From CAZMUD01 sp964569715 (GTDB lineage Bacteria; Chloroflexota; Dehalococcoidia; Dehalococcoidales; UBA2162), in NCBI GenBank assembly GCA_964569715.1, contig CAZMUD010000001.1, positions 1 to 64,000 on the forward strand: a stretch of DNA of 64,000 bases. Direction: 5' to 3'. Below the pieces are notes generated by a model. That model had not been told where the DNA came from and ran no database searches. It saw only the letters and a program-made list of their open reading frames with translations. The translations under genes were made by a program, and so were the position numbers. Shown one piece after another: positions 17,004 to 25,791 of the stretch; within the stretch, counting starts at the first letter, position 1; every line of letters starts with the position of its first letter.

Positions 17004-17545
17004 CCGCCAATGTGAGTGGCATGCAGAAAAGTATTGACGGCAGCAATAATGCCCTCTTCGCCGAAAGGCTTATTCATAACCCCAAAAGGACCTTGGGCCA
17101 GAGCCCGCGCCATCATTTTACTATCGGGGTAGCCAGTGATGATAATTACTGGCAACCTGGGCTTGACCATTTTCATCTGGCGAAAAAGCTCGGCGCCATC
17201 CATGCCAGGCATTTTGAGGTCAAGAAAAACCAGGGCAAAATCCCCTTTTTTCACCAGTTCCAATCCTGCCAAAGCATCCCCAGCCAGCATCACGGTGTGC
17301 CCTAGCTCCTCCAGGGTCTCCTTGAATAGCGTCCGAATCATCTCCTCGTCATCGACGACAAGGATAGTTGCCTTAGTTCCAACCGAGTTTCGTTGTAGCC
17401 ACTCATCAATTGAGTCCTTCTCAAACCTCCAATTACGGCCTACCTTGGCTGCCGGGATATTACCTCGCTTGAGTAGCCTGTATATCGTCTTCTCAGTGAC
17501 CCGCAGATAATCAGCTATTTCTTGAAGAGTCATAAGCTCTGTCAT
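17000..17545 (-). CDS. Response regulator with N-terminal excisionase-type HTH
   Basis: The 181-residue protein begins with an excisionase/MerR-like helix-turn-helix (LMTLQEIADYLRVTEKTIYR, ending FEKDSIDEWL) at residues 4-51, then a receiver domain at about 59-178 with phosphoacceptor Asp109 in LVFLDLKMPG and the NKPF lysine loop. Regulators usually have the receiver first, so this domain order is unusual. It is coupled to the downstream kinase by a four-base overlap, and the two probably form a cognate pair, with DNA binding modulated by phosphorylation. Confidence 0.9.
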   Translation of the reverse strand: MTELMTLQEIADYLRVTEKTIYRLLKRGNIPAAKVGRNWRFEKDSIDEWLQRNSVGTKATILVVDDEEMIRTLFKETLEELGHTVMLAGDALAGLELVKKGDFALVFLDLKMPGMDGAELFRQMKMVKPRLPVIIITGYPDSKMMARALAQGPFGVMNKPFGEEGIIAAVNTFLHATHIGG

Positions 17546-17574
17546 ATTGCCTTCCTCTCCTCAATTTCTACGAT

Positions 17575-18420
17575 TCATTGGGCTCTGGTGTGTGCTGATG
17601 TGGCACCGCTATACACGTTATCTTCTGGGCGAATGGACTGCTCTTGGGTTTGTCCAGTCTCGCCTTTTTTAAGAGTTACAAAGACAGTTTTCCTGGGCCT
17701 GTCTTTTAGCCTTGGTACGGCTGCGACTCTCTTAAGAAGGCCGGGACTGGCCTCCCCGTTAAGCGGTTTTTCACTTATTTTTTCTATCTCGGGCATCTCT
17801 CCTAACTTATTCAGGATATCCGCCATCGGTGCAGCCTGTGGTAAGACAACCGTCATGGCAGTGCCCTCCTGCCAAGAGCCAACCACTTGCAGCACGCGGG
17901 ACCGAAGCATCTCCTCCACTTGACTGGCAAATCTCATCAACTGGTTAGCCTCAATAGGTGGAAGTATAACCAACTGCATCTCCTCAGGCATGCTGGTGAA
18001 TTCTTCTGCCTCTTCGGCAAGTCTCTCTTCATACTCAATCAGGGATTTCTTGGTCTCTAAGGCGGTGCGTATACCGGTAGCGACTCTATCTAGGTCAAAC
18101 GGTTTGACAATATAGTCTAAAGCCCCCAACTTCATAGCCACAACAGCGGTACCAACGTCATTGACAGCCGTTACCACGATAACGGCCGTATTGTGGCGAT
18201 TTGACCGTATCTTCGTCAATACCTCCAAACCAGATATACCATGCAACCTTATATCCAGCAAAACTACATCGAAGTCCTCTGTGTCCAGTTTGGCGAGGGC
18301 ATCATTACCAGTGAGAACCGCAGTGCACAGGTAGCCCCGTTCAGTTAGTTCCTCATAGAGGACATCACATACCACCTGCTCGTCGTCCACAATAAGGATA
18401 CTTGGCTTTTTGGAAACCAT
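17575..18420 (-). CDS. Receiver-domain response regulator with uncharacterised C-terminal half
   Basis: The 281-residue protein has a receiver domain at about residues 6-122 (ILIVDDEQVVCDVLYEEL, Asp56 in VVLLDIRLHG, VKPFDLDR). The region 125-225 contains the segments IEANQLMRFASQVEEMLRS and AMTVVLPQAAPMADILNKL, and a low-complexity polar tail follows. I do not recognise the C-terminal domain; it does not look like a DNA-binding or diguanylate cyclase output. It is the first gene of the operon, 29 bases ahead of the HTH-receiver gene. Confidence 0.85.
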   Translation of the reverse strand: MVSKKPSILIVDDEQVVCDVLYEELTERGYLCTAVLTGNDALAKLDTEDFDVVLLDIRLHGISGLEVLTKIRSNRHNTAVIVVTAVNDVGTAVVAMKLGALDYIVKPFDLDRVATGIRTALETKKSLIEYEERLAEEAEEFTSMPEEMQLVILPPIEANQLMRFASQVEEMLRSRVLQVVGSWQEGTAMTVVLPQAAPMADILNKLGEMPEIEKISEKPLNGEASPGLLKRVAAVPRLKDRPRKTVFVTLKKGETGQTQEQSIRPEDNVYSGATSAHTRAQ

Positions 18421-18488
18421 TTTTCACCTCCCCTTACTTTACTAGCATACGCTTATGCGCTGACCTTGTTCCAGACACCACTTGCAGC

Positions 18489-18701
18489 AACTGATACTAA
18501 TCATCTCTTAAAGTTCACTAAAGTCTGTAATAGTTTACTAAAGTCCATACCAAAATGTCAAGAGGTATGGGCAAGATTTGCGCCAGTTCGGGACAAACTG
18601 ATACTAATTATCTCCTAAAGTATACTAAAGTCTGAAATAGTTTACTAAAGTCCATACCAAAATGTCAAGAGGTATGGGCAAAATTTGCGCAGTTCGGGAC
18701 A
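18489..18701. repeat. Tandem duplication of about 107 bp upstream of the response-regulator operon
   Basis: Two near-identical head-to-tail units occupy 18489-18595 and 18596-18701. Each starts AACTGATACTAAT, contains two AGTTTACTAAAGT-like segments and an inverted repeat CCATACC...GGTATGG, and ends GTTCGGGACAA. A short related motif, ATGCCAATT(G/A)(G/A)(G/A)GACAA, occurs twice near 14428-14487. The block fills most of the 299-base gap between the operon and the second radC. It could bind a regulator, but no consensus is recognised. Confidence 0.7.
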
Positions 18702-18719
18702 ACAGGTTGGTGTTTTTAG

Positions 18720-19508
18720 CTAGGGGAGCCAGTGAAGCTCGGCGGCAGATAATTTAGCTCTGTACAGCCTTCGCTTAGCCTCAGAGACCCCTTTTATTTT
18801 CAGGTTCAAGAAATCCAGTTCGTATTCCTCAATCAGCCCTTCACCAGCAAAGCTGAAGTATCTATTGCTGCCTATTATGATATGGTCTAAGACCCTAATC
18901 CGCATGATACTCCCGGCATAGACCAGGTCTCTGGTCAGCTCTTTATCACTCTTGCTGGGCTCGGGGTTGCCTGAGGGGTGGTTATGGGCAAAAATCAGCG
19001 AGGCGGCATTATTTTTAATAGCACTTTCCACAACCTCACGGGGGGAGACAGAGCTGCTATTTATTGTCCCTTCAAAGAGGTCTTCAGTTTCAATAATCTG
19101 GTTTTGGATATTTAGATAAATAACCTTGAATACCTCTTTCTTGAGGTCTCGCATTGAGTGGTAGAGATAATCAAAAACCTCCTGGGCGGACTTATAAATA
19201 GGCTTATCAATAATTTTTTCCTTAAGGAATTCCCTGGCTACTTCCTGCGTCAGCTTGATACCAAAGGCACTATGAGCACCAATGCCGTCTATTCGCTGTA
19301 ACTCTTCGGGGGGAGCTTCCAGAACTCCTCTCAGGGTCTTGAATTTCTTTAGAGCCTCCTTTGCCTGTCGTTTACAGTCCTTACGGGGTGTGCCCAGGCT
19401 TAGAAGTAACTCAATAATTTCGTAGTCATGGAAGCCCTTAAGCCCCGACTTAATAAACTTTTCTCGCAGCCTTTTCCTGTGTCCTAGTGATATACTATCT
19501 GAAGGCAT
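18720..19508 (-). CDS. radC: RadC family protein
   Basis: The 262-residue protein is a standard-length RadC/YeeS-type protein. It has an N-terminal RHRKRLREKF-like start (GHRKRLREKFIKSG), a helix-hairpin-helix with RIDGIGAH, then a JAB/MPN domain with HNHPSGNPEPSKSDKELT (His175, His177 and the distal Asp as metal ligands). The family was once linked to DNA repair, but its true role is unsettled. It is clearly paralogous to the RadC half of the MEDS fusion; for example, VFDYLYHSMRDLKKEVFK is nearly identical. Its last residues, ELHWLP, are encoded by the duplicated sequence also found at 14503-14525. Confidence 0.92.
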   Translation of the reverse strand: MPSDSISLGHRKRLREKFIKSGLKGFHDYEIIELLLSLGTPRKDCKRQAKEALKKFKTLRGVLEAPPEELQRIDGIGAHSAFGIKLTQEVAREFLKEKIIDKPIYKSAQEVFDYLYHSMRDLKKEVFKVIYLNIQNQIIETEDLFEGTINSSSVSPREVVESAIKNNAASLIFAHNHPSGNPEPSKSDKELTRDLVYAGSIMRIRVLDHIIIGSNRYFSFAGEGLIEEYELDFLNLKIKGVSEAKRRLYRAKLSAAELHWLP

Positions 19509-19539
19509 TTTGGATTTTTCCTCTTTACATATTCTAACA

Positions 19540-22500
19540 CTAGGAAGCCAGGGCTTCTACCCTTAGCCCACTTTCTCCCACCAGCTCTATCAGCCGCTGA
19601 TGAAGCTCGGGGCAGTAGCTTGTCTTAGACAACTTAAGGCTATTAATCTCCCCATCAATTTCTATACGCAGGATAACCTCGTCCTGTCCGGGGAACTCTT
19701 TCAGAGTGTCATTCACTTTCTGCAGACTGGCTATATCGCTATCCTTATCACTGGTCTGAGTGATGCTGATTACCAGTCGGTGGCTTTTGGCTAATGCAGT
19801 GTCAGGCGGAGTTTCTTCAGCTACCACCGGCGCCTCACCGGGTTCGGGAGTAACGATTTCTTCAGTCTGGGCTGCTTCTGGTTGGTAGCAGCGCACACTA
19901 TCGCAGTTCAGCTGCACTCTATCATTCCTTAGCTTCACCTTACCTTCAACCAGTAATATATTCCCCTCTTCCCATAGCTCCCTGGTACTATTATAGACTG
20001 TGGACCAGACCATAACCTCAACCCTACCATCAAGGTCTTCCAGAACCACACTGGCAAAGGGACGGCGGTCTCTAGTAAACAGATGGCTAACCGAGGCTAC
20101 CATGCCGGCTACCACCACGGTCTGCCCTACCAGCTCGGCATCAATCTGACCGCACAGGGTGGTATTCTCTGGGGCCAACTTACCGGCAAATGAGCTGAAG
20201 GGATGCTCAGAAAGGTAGACTCCCATCAGCTCCCTCTCCCAGACTAGCTTCTCCTTGATAGAGATATCGGCTGCGGGCAGGTCAAGGCTAGGCATTGGCA
20301 GCGGCATTGCTTCACCCCACAGGTCAAACATGGTAGATTGTCCTGTTTCCCGCAAACGCTGCTCCCGTTGCGCTAGAGAGAGGATACTATTGATGTTATG
20401 GAGTAGCGTGCCTCGGTCGCCCAAAGAGTCCAGGGTTCCAGCCTTAATCAGGCTCTCCACTACCCGCTTGTTTACCCCACGCAGGTCGCAACGGCGGCAA
20501 AGGTCTTCAATAGATTTGAAATCGCCTCCCTTATTACGCTCAGTAATAATAGGCTCTATAGCGCCAAGGCCTACATTCTTGATAGCGGTTAGCCCAAAGC
20601 GAATAGCCGGAGCATGGTCACTATCCTCTTCTATAGAAAAGGTAGCTTGACTCCGGTTTATGTCAGGCGGTAGCACGGTAATATCCAGGCGACGGCATTC
20701 AGCAACAGCACTAGCCACCTTCTCTGGCTGGTCGGCATTGGTAATCAGGAAAGCAGTAATGTATTCTGCCGGGTAGTTTGCCTTGAGATAGGCAGTTTGA
20801 TAGGCAATAAGGGCATAGCTTACACTGTGAGCCTTATTGAAGGCGTAGCCAGCAAAGGGCTCAATAAGGGCAAAGACCTCATCAGCTACCTCAGCCGAAA
20901 ATCCTTTCTTCCTGGCTCCAGCAATAAAGCCACGCCTTTCTTTCTTCATAACTTCGGGAATCTTCTTGCCCATTGCCTTGCGGAAGATGTCAGCCTCCCC
21001 CAGACTATAGCCAGCGAGGGCTTGCACGATAAACAGCACCTGCTCTTGATATACAATCACCCCGTAGGTTTCCTCAAGGATGCTGGCCAGGGCGGGGTCA
21101 GGGTAACGGATAGGCTCCTCACCATGCTTGGCTTTAATGAAGGTAGGGATGTGCTCCATAGGTCCAGGGCGATACAGGGCTACCATAGCGGCAATATCGC
21201 TGAAGGTGGTCGGTTTAAGCTCCTTGATGTAGCGGCGCATGCCAGCCCCCTCCAGTTGAAACACACCGGTAGTTTCCCCCGAGGAGAGCAGCTCAAAGGT
21301 CTTGGCGTCATTCAGCGAGATATGATGCAGGTCAATATCAATACCACGGTTTTGGTAAATAATCTCCTTTGCCTTGCCCAAGATGGTGAGGTTAGCCAGA
21401 CCGAGGAAGTCCATCTTCAAAAGGCCAATCTGGGCAATATCTTCCATAGTGAACTGGGTCATAACAGTTGCTTCACCGTTAGCCTTGCTTACTCGTTGCA
21501 GAGGAACATATCTGGTAAGGGGCTCTTTAGATATGACTACTCCGGCAGCATGAGTGCTAGCGTGGCGAGCAATACCCTCTACCCTCCTGGCTGAATCAAC
21601 AAGGTTACGAACCACTGCATCCTCATCGTAGGTATTACTGAGTTCTCTATTCCCATCCAAGGCTCGAGCCAGGGTCATATTTGGGGCAAAGGGAACCAGC
21701 CTGGCTACGCGGTCAACATCACTATAAGGCATGCCCAGGGCTCGACCCACATCCCTGAGGGCAGCCCTGGCACCCAGTGTGCCAAAGGTAATAATCTGGG
21801 CAACATGGTCTTGCCCGTATTTTTGCGATACATAGGAGATGACCTCGTCACGGCGGCCATCCTCAAAGTCTAAATCTATATCTGGCAGCTCTTGACGCTC
21901 CAGGTTGAGAAAGCGCTCAAAGACCAGTTCATTTTCAACAGGGTCAACCTCAGTGATACCCAGGCAGTGAAGGACAATACTGGCCGCAGCACTACCCCTA
22001 ACCCCGAACAGTATATTATGCTCCTTGGCGAAGGAGATAATGTCCCAGACAACAAGGAAGTAGTTGGCAAATTGAGTCTTCCCTATTACTTCCAGCTCAT
22101 AGTCAAGCCGCTGCTTTATCTCCGGAGTAGGTGCAGGGTAGTATCGGGGTAGACCCTCATAACAGAGGTCAGCCAGAAATTGGTCGGCAGTTTTCCCCTC
22201 AGTCAACCCTATCTCAGGAAGGTAAAGACGGCCAAACTCGAGCTTGAGGTTACACATCTCAGCAATGCGCCCGGTGTTCTCTATAGCCTGAGGAATATCA
22301 CGATAAAGCTCCGCCATCTCCTGCGGACTCTTGAGATAAAAAAAGTCGCCAGCCATCTTCATTCTCTTGTCATCATAGATGGAAGAGTTGGTGCCGATAC
22401 ACAGCAGCAGGTCATGGGCTGAGGCATCCTCCTGATTAATATAGTGGACATCGTTAGTTGCTACCAGCGGAATATCCAACTCAGTGCTCATAGCTATGAG

Positions 22501-23052
22501 ACCCTGATTTATCTGCTCCAGTTCAGGAATGGGGTGCCTCATTATTTCAAGGTAGAAACCGCCAAGTGTTTGCTTATACCACAAAGCAGCCTGTTTTGCC
22601 TCATCAAGTCGTCCTTCCAGAATGAGGTGGGGAACCTCACCAGCGATACATCCAGAGAGGGCAATAAGACCCTGATGATACTGTTTAAGAAGCTCTTTAT
22701 CTATCCGCGGCTTGTAGTAAAAGCCCTCAAGGTGCGCTTTGGTGGTGAGCTGGATTAAATTGCGGTATCCCGTCTGGTTTTTGGCTAGTAGAACAAGGTG
22801 GTAGGGTCTCTTATCGCTGGCATTACGACTGAAGCGGCTATCCTGAGTTATATAAATCTCGCTGCCGATAATGGGTTTTATGCCTGCCTCTTTGGCTGCC
22901 AGGTAGAACTCAATAGCGCCATACATAACGCCGTGGTCGGTTATAGCCAGGCTGTCCATTCCCAGTTCTTTGGCTCGCAACACCAGTTGAGGGATACGGG
23001 ACATGCCATCAAGCAGGCTATACTCGGTGTGGACATGAAGGTGAGTAAACAT
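19540..23052 (-). CDS. dnaE: DNA polymerase III alpha subunit
   Basis: The 1170-residue protein is a full-length DnaE1-type replicative polymerase. The N-terminal PHP domain begins FTHLHVHTEYSLLDG. The palm carries PDIDLDFEDGRRDEVI with the catalytic aspartates, followed by GTLGARAALRDVGR and the fingers. The tandem HhH and OB-fold (VVAGMVASVSHLFTRDRRPFASVVLEDL) are at the C-terminus, ending in a clamp/tau-interacting tail. It synthesises DNA in the replisome together with the beta clamp. It is transcribed alone from an extended -10 promoter at 23080-23088. Confidence 0.97.
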   Translation of the reverse strand: MFTHLHVHTEYSLLDGMSRIPQLVLRAKELGMDSLAITDHGVMYGAIEFYLAAKEAGIKPIIGSEIYITQDSRFSRNASDKRPYHLVLLAKNQTGYRNLIQLTTKAHLEGFYYKPRIDKELLKQYHQGLIALSGCIAGEVPHLILEGRLDEAKQAALWYKQTLGGFYLEIMRHPIPELEQINQGLIAMSTELDIPLVATNDVHYINQEDASAHDLLLCIGTNSSIYDDKRMKMAGDFFYLKSPQEMAELYRDIPQAIENTGRIAEMCNLKLEFGRLYLPEIGLTEGKTADQFLADLCYEGLPRYYPAPTPEIKQRLDYELEVIGKTQFANYFLVVWDIISFAKEHNILFGVRGSAAASIVLHCLGITEVDPVENELVFERFLNLERQELPDIDLDFEDGRRDEVISYVSQKYGQDHVAQIITFGTLGARAALRDVGRALGMPYSDVDRVARLVPFAPNMTLARALDGNRELSNTYDEDAVVRNLVDSARRVEGIARHASTHAAGVVISKEPLTRYVPLQRVSKANGEATVMTQFTMEDIAQIGLLKMDFLGLANLTILGKAKEIIYQNRGIDIDLHHISLNDAKTFELLSSGETTGVFQLEGAGMRRYIKELKPTTFSDIAAMVALYRPGPMEHIPTFIKAKHGEEPIRYPDPALASILEETYGVIVYQEQVLFIVQALAGYSLGEADIFRKAMGKKIPEVMKKERRGFIAGARKKGFSAEVADEVFALIEPFAGYAFNKAHSVSYALIAYQTAYLKANYPAEYITAFLITNADQPEKVASAVAECRRLDITVLPPDINRSQATFSIEEDSDHAPAIRFGLTAIKNVGLGAIEPIITERNKGGDFKSIEDLCRRCDLRGVNKRVVESLIKAGTLDSLGDRGTLLHNINSILSLAQREQRLRETGQSTMFDLWGEAMPLPMPSLDLPAADISIKEKLVWERELMGVYLSEHPFSSFAGKLAPENTTLCGQIDAELVGQTVVVAGMVASVSHLFTRDRRPFASVVLEDLDGRVEVMVWSTVYNSTRELWEEGNILLVEGKVKLRNDRVQLNCDSVRCYQPEAAQTEEIVTPEPGEAPVVAEETPPDTALAKSHRLVISITQTSDKDSDIASLQKVNDTLKEFPGQDEVILRIEIDGEINSLKLSKTSYCPELHQRLIELVGESGLRVEALAS

Positions 23053-23079
23053 TGTCCTTCCTGGCTCAGCGTTTGAATA

Positions 23080-23088
23080 ATTATAGCA
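23080..23088 (-). promoter_or_regulatory. Extended -10 promoter of dnaE
   Basis: The minus strand reads TGCTATAAT here, an exact extended -10 element, about 27 bases upstream of the dnaE start at 23052. No good -35 hexamer is seen at 17 bp. The same element occurs before gyrB. Confidence 0.55.
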
Positions 23089-23176
23089 CAGGGTTAACTT
23101 TTAAAGTATTTTTGTACTCGCCCAACAGGGCTAGTTTTTGAGGTATTTCCCGATTAGATTAAAGAAGCTATTAAGG

Positions 23177-23353
23177 TAACCCATCCCCCTGACCCCCTTC
23201 CCTTAATAAGGGAAGGGGGAAAAGATTATTTAAGAGAGGCTCCGCCTCTCTTTGACTCTCTTATTTTTGGGGGTGTTTAAGAGGGGCTTCGCCCCTCTTT
23301 TCTATCAATCCCCCTCTCCTTTGAAGGAGAGGGGGATTAAGGGGGTGAGGTAG
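23177..23353. repeat. Dispersed hairpin repeat, copy 1 (full length)
   Basis: This is the most complete member of a family seen seven times in the window. It has four successive hairpins: CCCCCTTCCCTT paired with its complement (23193-23219), a GAGAGGC-TCC-GCCTCTC type, a GAGGGGC-TTC-GCCCCTC type, and CCCCCTCTCCTTT paired with AAGGAGAGGGGG. It ends in AAGGGGGTGAGG. No reading frame is conserved between copies, so it looks like a non-autonomous element or structural repeat. Confidence 0.8.
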
Positions 23354-23406
23354 ATAAATACTATTATTTTTAACCTTGACAGTGTAAAATCTCAGCGGGG
23401 ATAAGA

Positions 23407-24102
23407 TTGAAAATTTTGGGTATTGCCGCTAAATGGGTTTTTATATTGTGTCTGCCCATGCTGCTGCTGTCAGCCAGCATCGGCTGGGCAGTAAATAGCC
23501 TCTGGCTCTATAAATATGGCTTTGAGAAATACAATGTCAGCCATACTACCGGCCTGGTCGACTCGGAGCTAGAAAACGCAGCCACCGGGCTAATTAGCTA
23601 CTTTAACTCTGGTGAAGAATATATTAGCCTCACCGTAATTAAGGACAACGAACCGTTTGTTTTATTTAATCAGCGAGAGGTAGTTCACCTCAAGGATGTC
23701 AAGGGGCTGATTCGGCTGGATTACCGGGTTCTACTGGGGACGCTGATTTATGCTTTAAGCTATGCTGGAGTTAGTCTTTTCTGGCGTAAGGGAAAATATC
23801 GGAGAAGACTGGCGTGGGGGGCGGTTGGTGGGGGTAGCATCACCCTGGCTTTAATGCTAGCTCTGGGGTTAGGGACACTACTAGGTTTTGACCAGCTATT
23901 TTTACAGTTTCACCTCATCAGCTTCAGCAATCAGCTATGGCAGCTAAGCCCGACCAGAGACTACCTGATAATGCTCTTTCCCCGGGGCTTCTGGTATGAT
24001 GCTACTCTCTTCTGTGCCCTGGGAACAGTGGGTATGACCGTAATTCTAGGCGGGGTGGCTGGAGGGTATCTACTGTTTACTAGAAAAAGTTTTGTTTTTT
24101 GA
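23407..24102 (+). CDS. Integral membrane protein, TIGR01906/DUF1461 family
   Basis: The 231-residue protein has an N-terminal membrane helix, an outside loop with FNQREVVHLKDVKGL, and three or four further helices, matching the DUF1461/TIGR01906 pattern in which N-REV-HL-DVK is the conserved signature. The function of the family is unknown. The start is a TTG at 23407 preceded by GGGGAT; no better start lies nearby. It begins 54 bases after a repeat element and reads towards the GIN-domain lipoprotein. Confidence 0.82.
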   Translation: MKILGIAAKWVFILCLPMLLLSASIGWAVNSLWLYKYGFEKYNVSHTTGLVDSELENAATGLISYFNSGEEYISLTVIKDNEPFVLFNQREVVHLKDVKGLIRLDYRVLLGTLIYALSYAGVSLFWRKGKYRRRLAWGAVGGGSITLALMLALGLGTLLGFDQLFLQFHLISFSNQLWQLSPTRDYLIMLFPRGFWYDATLFCALGTVGMTVILGGVAGGYLLFTRKSFVF

Positions 24103-24163
24103 TAATAGGTGTCATAATACAACCAGATAATCAAAAATATCTGCCAAATATTGGGGGTTAATT

Positions 24164-24952
24164 ATGAAGAAAGCCATTATTCCAATCATATTGGTAGTAG
24201 TATTAACAGCAGCACCCCTACTTTCAGGGTGTGAAGTAACTGGCCCCGGAGGTGTAGTTAGCGAAGAAAAGGATTTTGCCGATTTTACCTATGTTGATGT
24301 AGAAGGTACCTTTGAGGTCGAAATAATCCAGTCGGATTCATTCAGCACTTCCGTAAGTGCCGATGAGAGCTTCTTCGATTATATCGCCGTCACCAAAGAA
24401 GGAAACACATTAAGAATATATCTCAAGCCACGCCACATTTTCACTGACTTCACCCTGGGGGCAAAAACCTTGAAAGCCAAGATTACCATGCCCGCTCTGT
24501 ATGGATTAAATCTATCCGGGGCAAGCAAGGCAACTGTCACCGGATTTAAGTCGTCAAAGGATTGCAATCTCAATGTATCAGGGGCAAGTTCCGTAGATAT
24601 AGATGATATTGAAGTGGGTGACATAGAATTTGAAGTATCGGGAGCAAGTAAAGTTAGCGGTAGTGTGAACGCCAGCGATGTAAGATTTGAAGTATCGGGG
24701 GCGAGCGAAGTTGACTTAGAGGGTTCGGCGGACAATATTATGCTTACCGCATCCGGTGCCAGCAAGGTAAACCTGGCTGATTTTCCGCTCAGCAATGCCA
24801 ATGCCAAACTCAGTGGAGCCAGTGAAACAACCCTAGACGTAAAAGGAAGACTGGATGCTGTTCTAAGCGACGCCTCAAGACTTTATTTTCAGGGAAACCC
24901 CACCATGGGCAACATCAGCGTAACCGGCGCCTCAACCATAAAACACGAATAA
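24164..24952 (+). CDS. Lipoprotein with GIN/DUF2807 beta-helix domain
   Basis: The 262-residue protein has a signal peptide with lipobox LLSGC and then a DUF2807 (putative autotransporter adhesin head, GIN) domain. It contains at least eight copies of a (S/T)GAS turn about 18-22 residues apart (LNLSGASKATV, LNVSGASSVDI, FEVSGASKVSG and so on), as expected for rungs of a right-handed beta-helix. The domain occurs in cell-surface and envelope stress proteins; the partner is unknown. It is predicted to be anchored on the outer face of the membrane. Confidence 0.9.
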   Translation: MKKAIIPIILVVVLTAAPLLSGCEVTGPGGVVSEEKDFADFTYVDVEGTFEVEIIQSDSFSTSVSADESFFDYIAVTKEGNTLRIYLKPRHIFTDFTLGAKTLKAKITMPALYGLNLSGASKATVTGFKSSKDCNLNVSGASSVDIDDIEVGDIEFEVSGASKVSGSVNASDVRFEVSGASEVDLEGSADNIMLTASGASKVNLADFPLSNANAKLSGASETTLDVKGRLDAVLSDASRLYFQGNPTMGNISVTGASTIKHE

Positions 24953-24972
24953 GAAGAAAGGGGATAGTTTAT

Positions 24973-25470
24973 ATGGAAGGGGAACATCTAGCTGCCGTCT
25001 GTGGGCTTTATTGCGGGGCTTGCAGTTTATACCGTGCCCGGCGCGACAACGACCCACAGCAACTAGAGGAGCTACTACAGACTCTGTCGGAACACTGGCA
25101 GGTGCTCTCGGATGAACTCGATTGCGATGGCTGCCTTGCCGGAGGCCGCCTTACTCCTTATTGCCGCGAGTGTAAGATGAGGCTGTGTGCGGCGGATAAG
25201 CCGGGGGTTACCCGATGTTCCGACTGCCCGGACTTCCCCTGCTCCCTCATCACCGACTTCAACAACGACGGAGTCCGTCACCATGCCGAAGTCCTGGAGA
25301 ACATCCGCCACCAGCGTGAGATAGGCGTTGATGAGTGGCTACAGGAAGAATATGAGCGGTGGCGCTGCCAGTTCTGCGGGGTCTCTTTGGAATGGTATAC
25401 CCGGACCTGTTACCGCTGCAGAACACCCCAGCCCCACCGCCTCCCCTCACTGCCGAGGGATGAGAAGTAG
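24973..25470 (+). CDS. DUF3795 cysteine-rich zinc-binding protein
   Basis: The 165-residue protein starts EHLAAVCGLYCGACSLYRA, the hallmark of DUF3795, and continues with the cysteine clusters CDGCLAGG, CRECKMRLC and CSDCPDFPC. A C-terminal zinc ribbon, CQFCGVSLEWYTRTCYRC, extends beyond the core. The family is common in anaerobes and has no established function; metal binding is inferred from the cysteines. It lies 20 bases downstream of the GIN lipoprotein gene and may be cotranscribed. Confidence 0.87.
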   Translation: MEGEHLAAVCGLYCGACSLYRARRDNDPQQLEELLQTLSEHWQVLSDELDCDGCLAGGRLTPYCRECKMRLCAADKPGVTRCSDCPDFPCSLITDFNNDGVRHHAEVLENIRHQREIGVDEWLQEEYERWRCQFCGVSLEWYTRTCYRCRTPQPHRLPSLPRDEK

Positions 25471-25593
25471 TCTCTAAACACGGACGAAACCAACCAAACC
25501 AGAAAGGCTATAATTTTGGGTGGGGTGGTGGGTCAATAAGAATCTCTTTCACCATCTCCAGCGGCTACTTGCCAGTAATTCATAATTACCTCC

Positions 25594-25716
25594 TTATCTC
25601 ATCCTCACCCTCTTCAATCTATTCAGTGCCTCGTTCTTTTCTCTAATTCCCAGTTTTGTTTTATGGATAGCTTTACTCAAAAGCTCAATGCTCTGGTCGT
25701 AGGTTTTCCTACCCAT
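25594..25716 (-). pseudogene. C-terminal remnant of a DUF763-like protein, copy A
   Basis: A 40-codon frame reads MGRKTYDQSIELLSKAIHKT, then continues to LNRLKRVRMR and a stop. It matches copy B at 26415-26600 in protein and DNA, apart from scattered substitutions. The pattern of a D/GRKTYD motif followed by a terminal helix fits the very end of DUF763 proteins. The rest of the gene is absent. Nothing else is recognised between 25471 and the ybjQ-like gene. Confidence 0.55.
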
Positions 25717-25791
25717 CCTCAGCGACAATGATGAGTGTCTGACTGTTCTCTGCAAGCCTAGGGACACTTGGTTCTTTGTTCGTCAGGTAGC

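Noticed and set aside
24379..24807. Minus-strand frame with repeated LAPD motifs
   Set aside because: It is the mirror image of the SGAS repeats in the GIN-domain lipoprotein gene.
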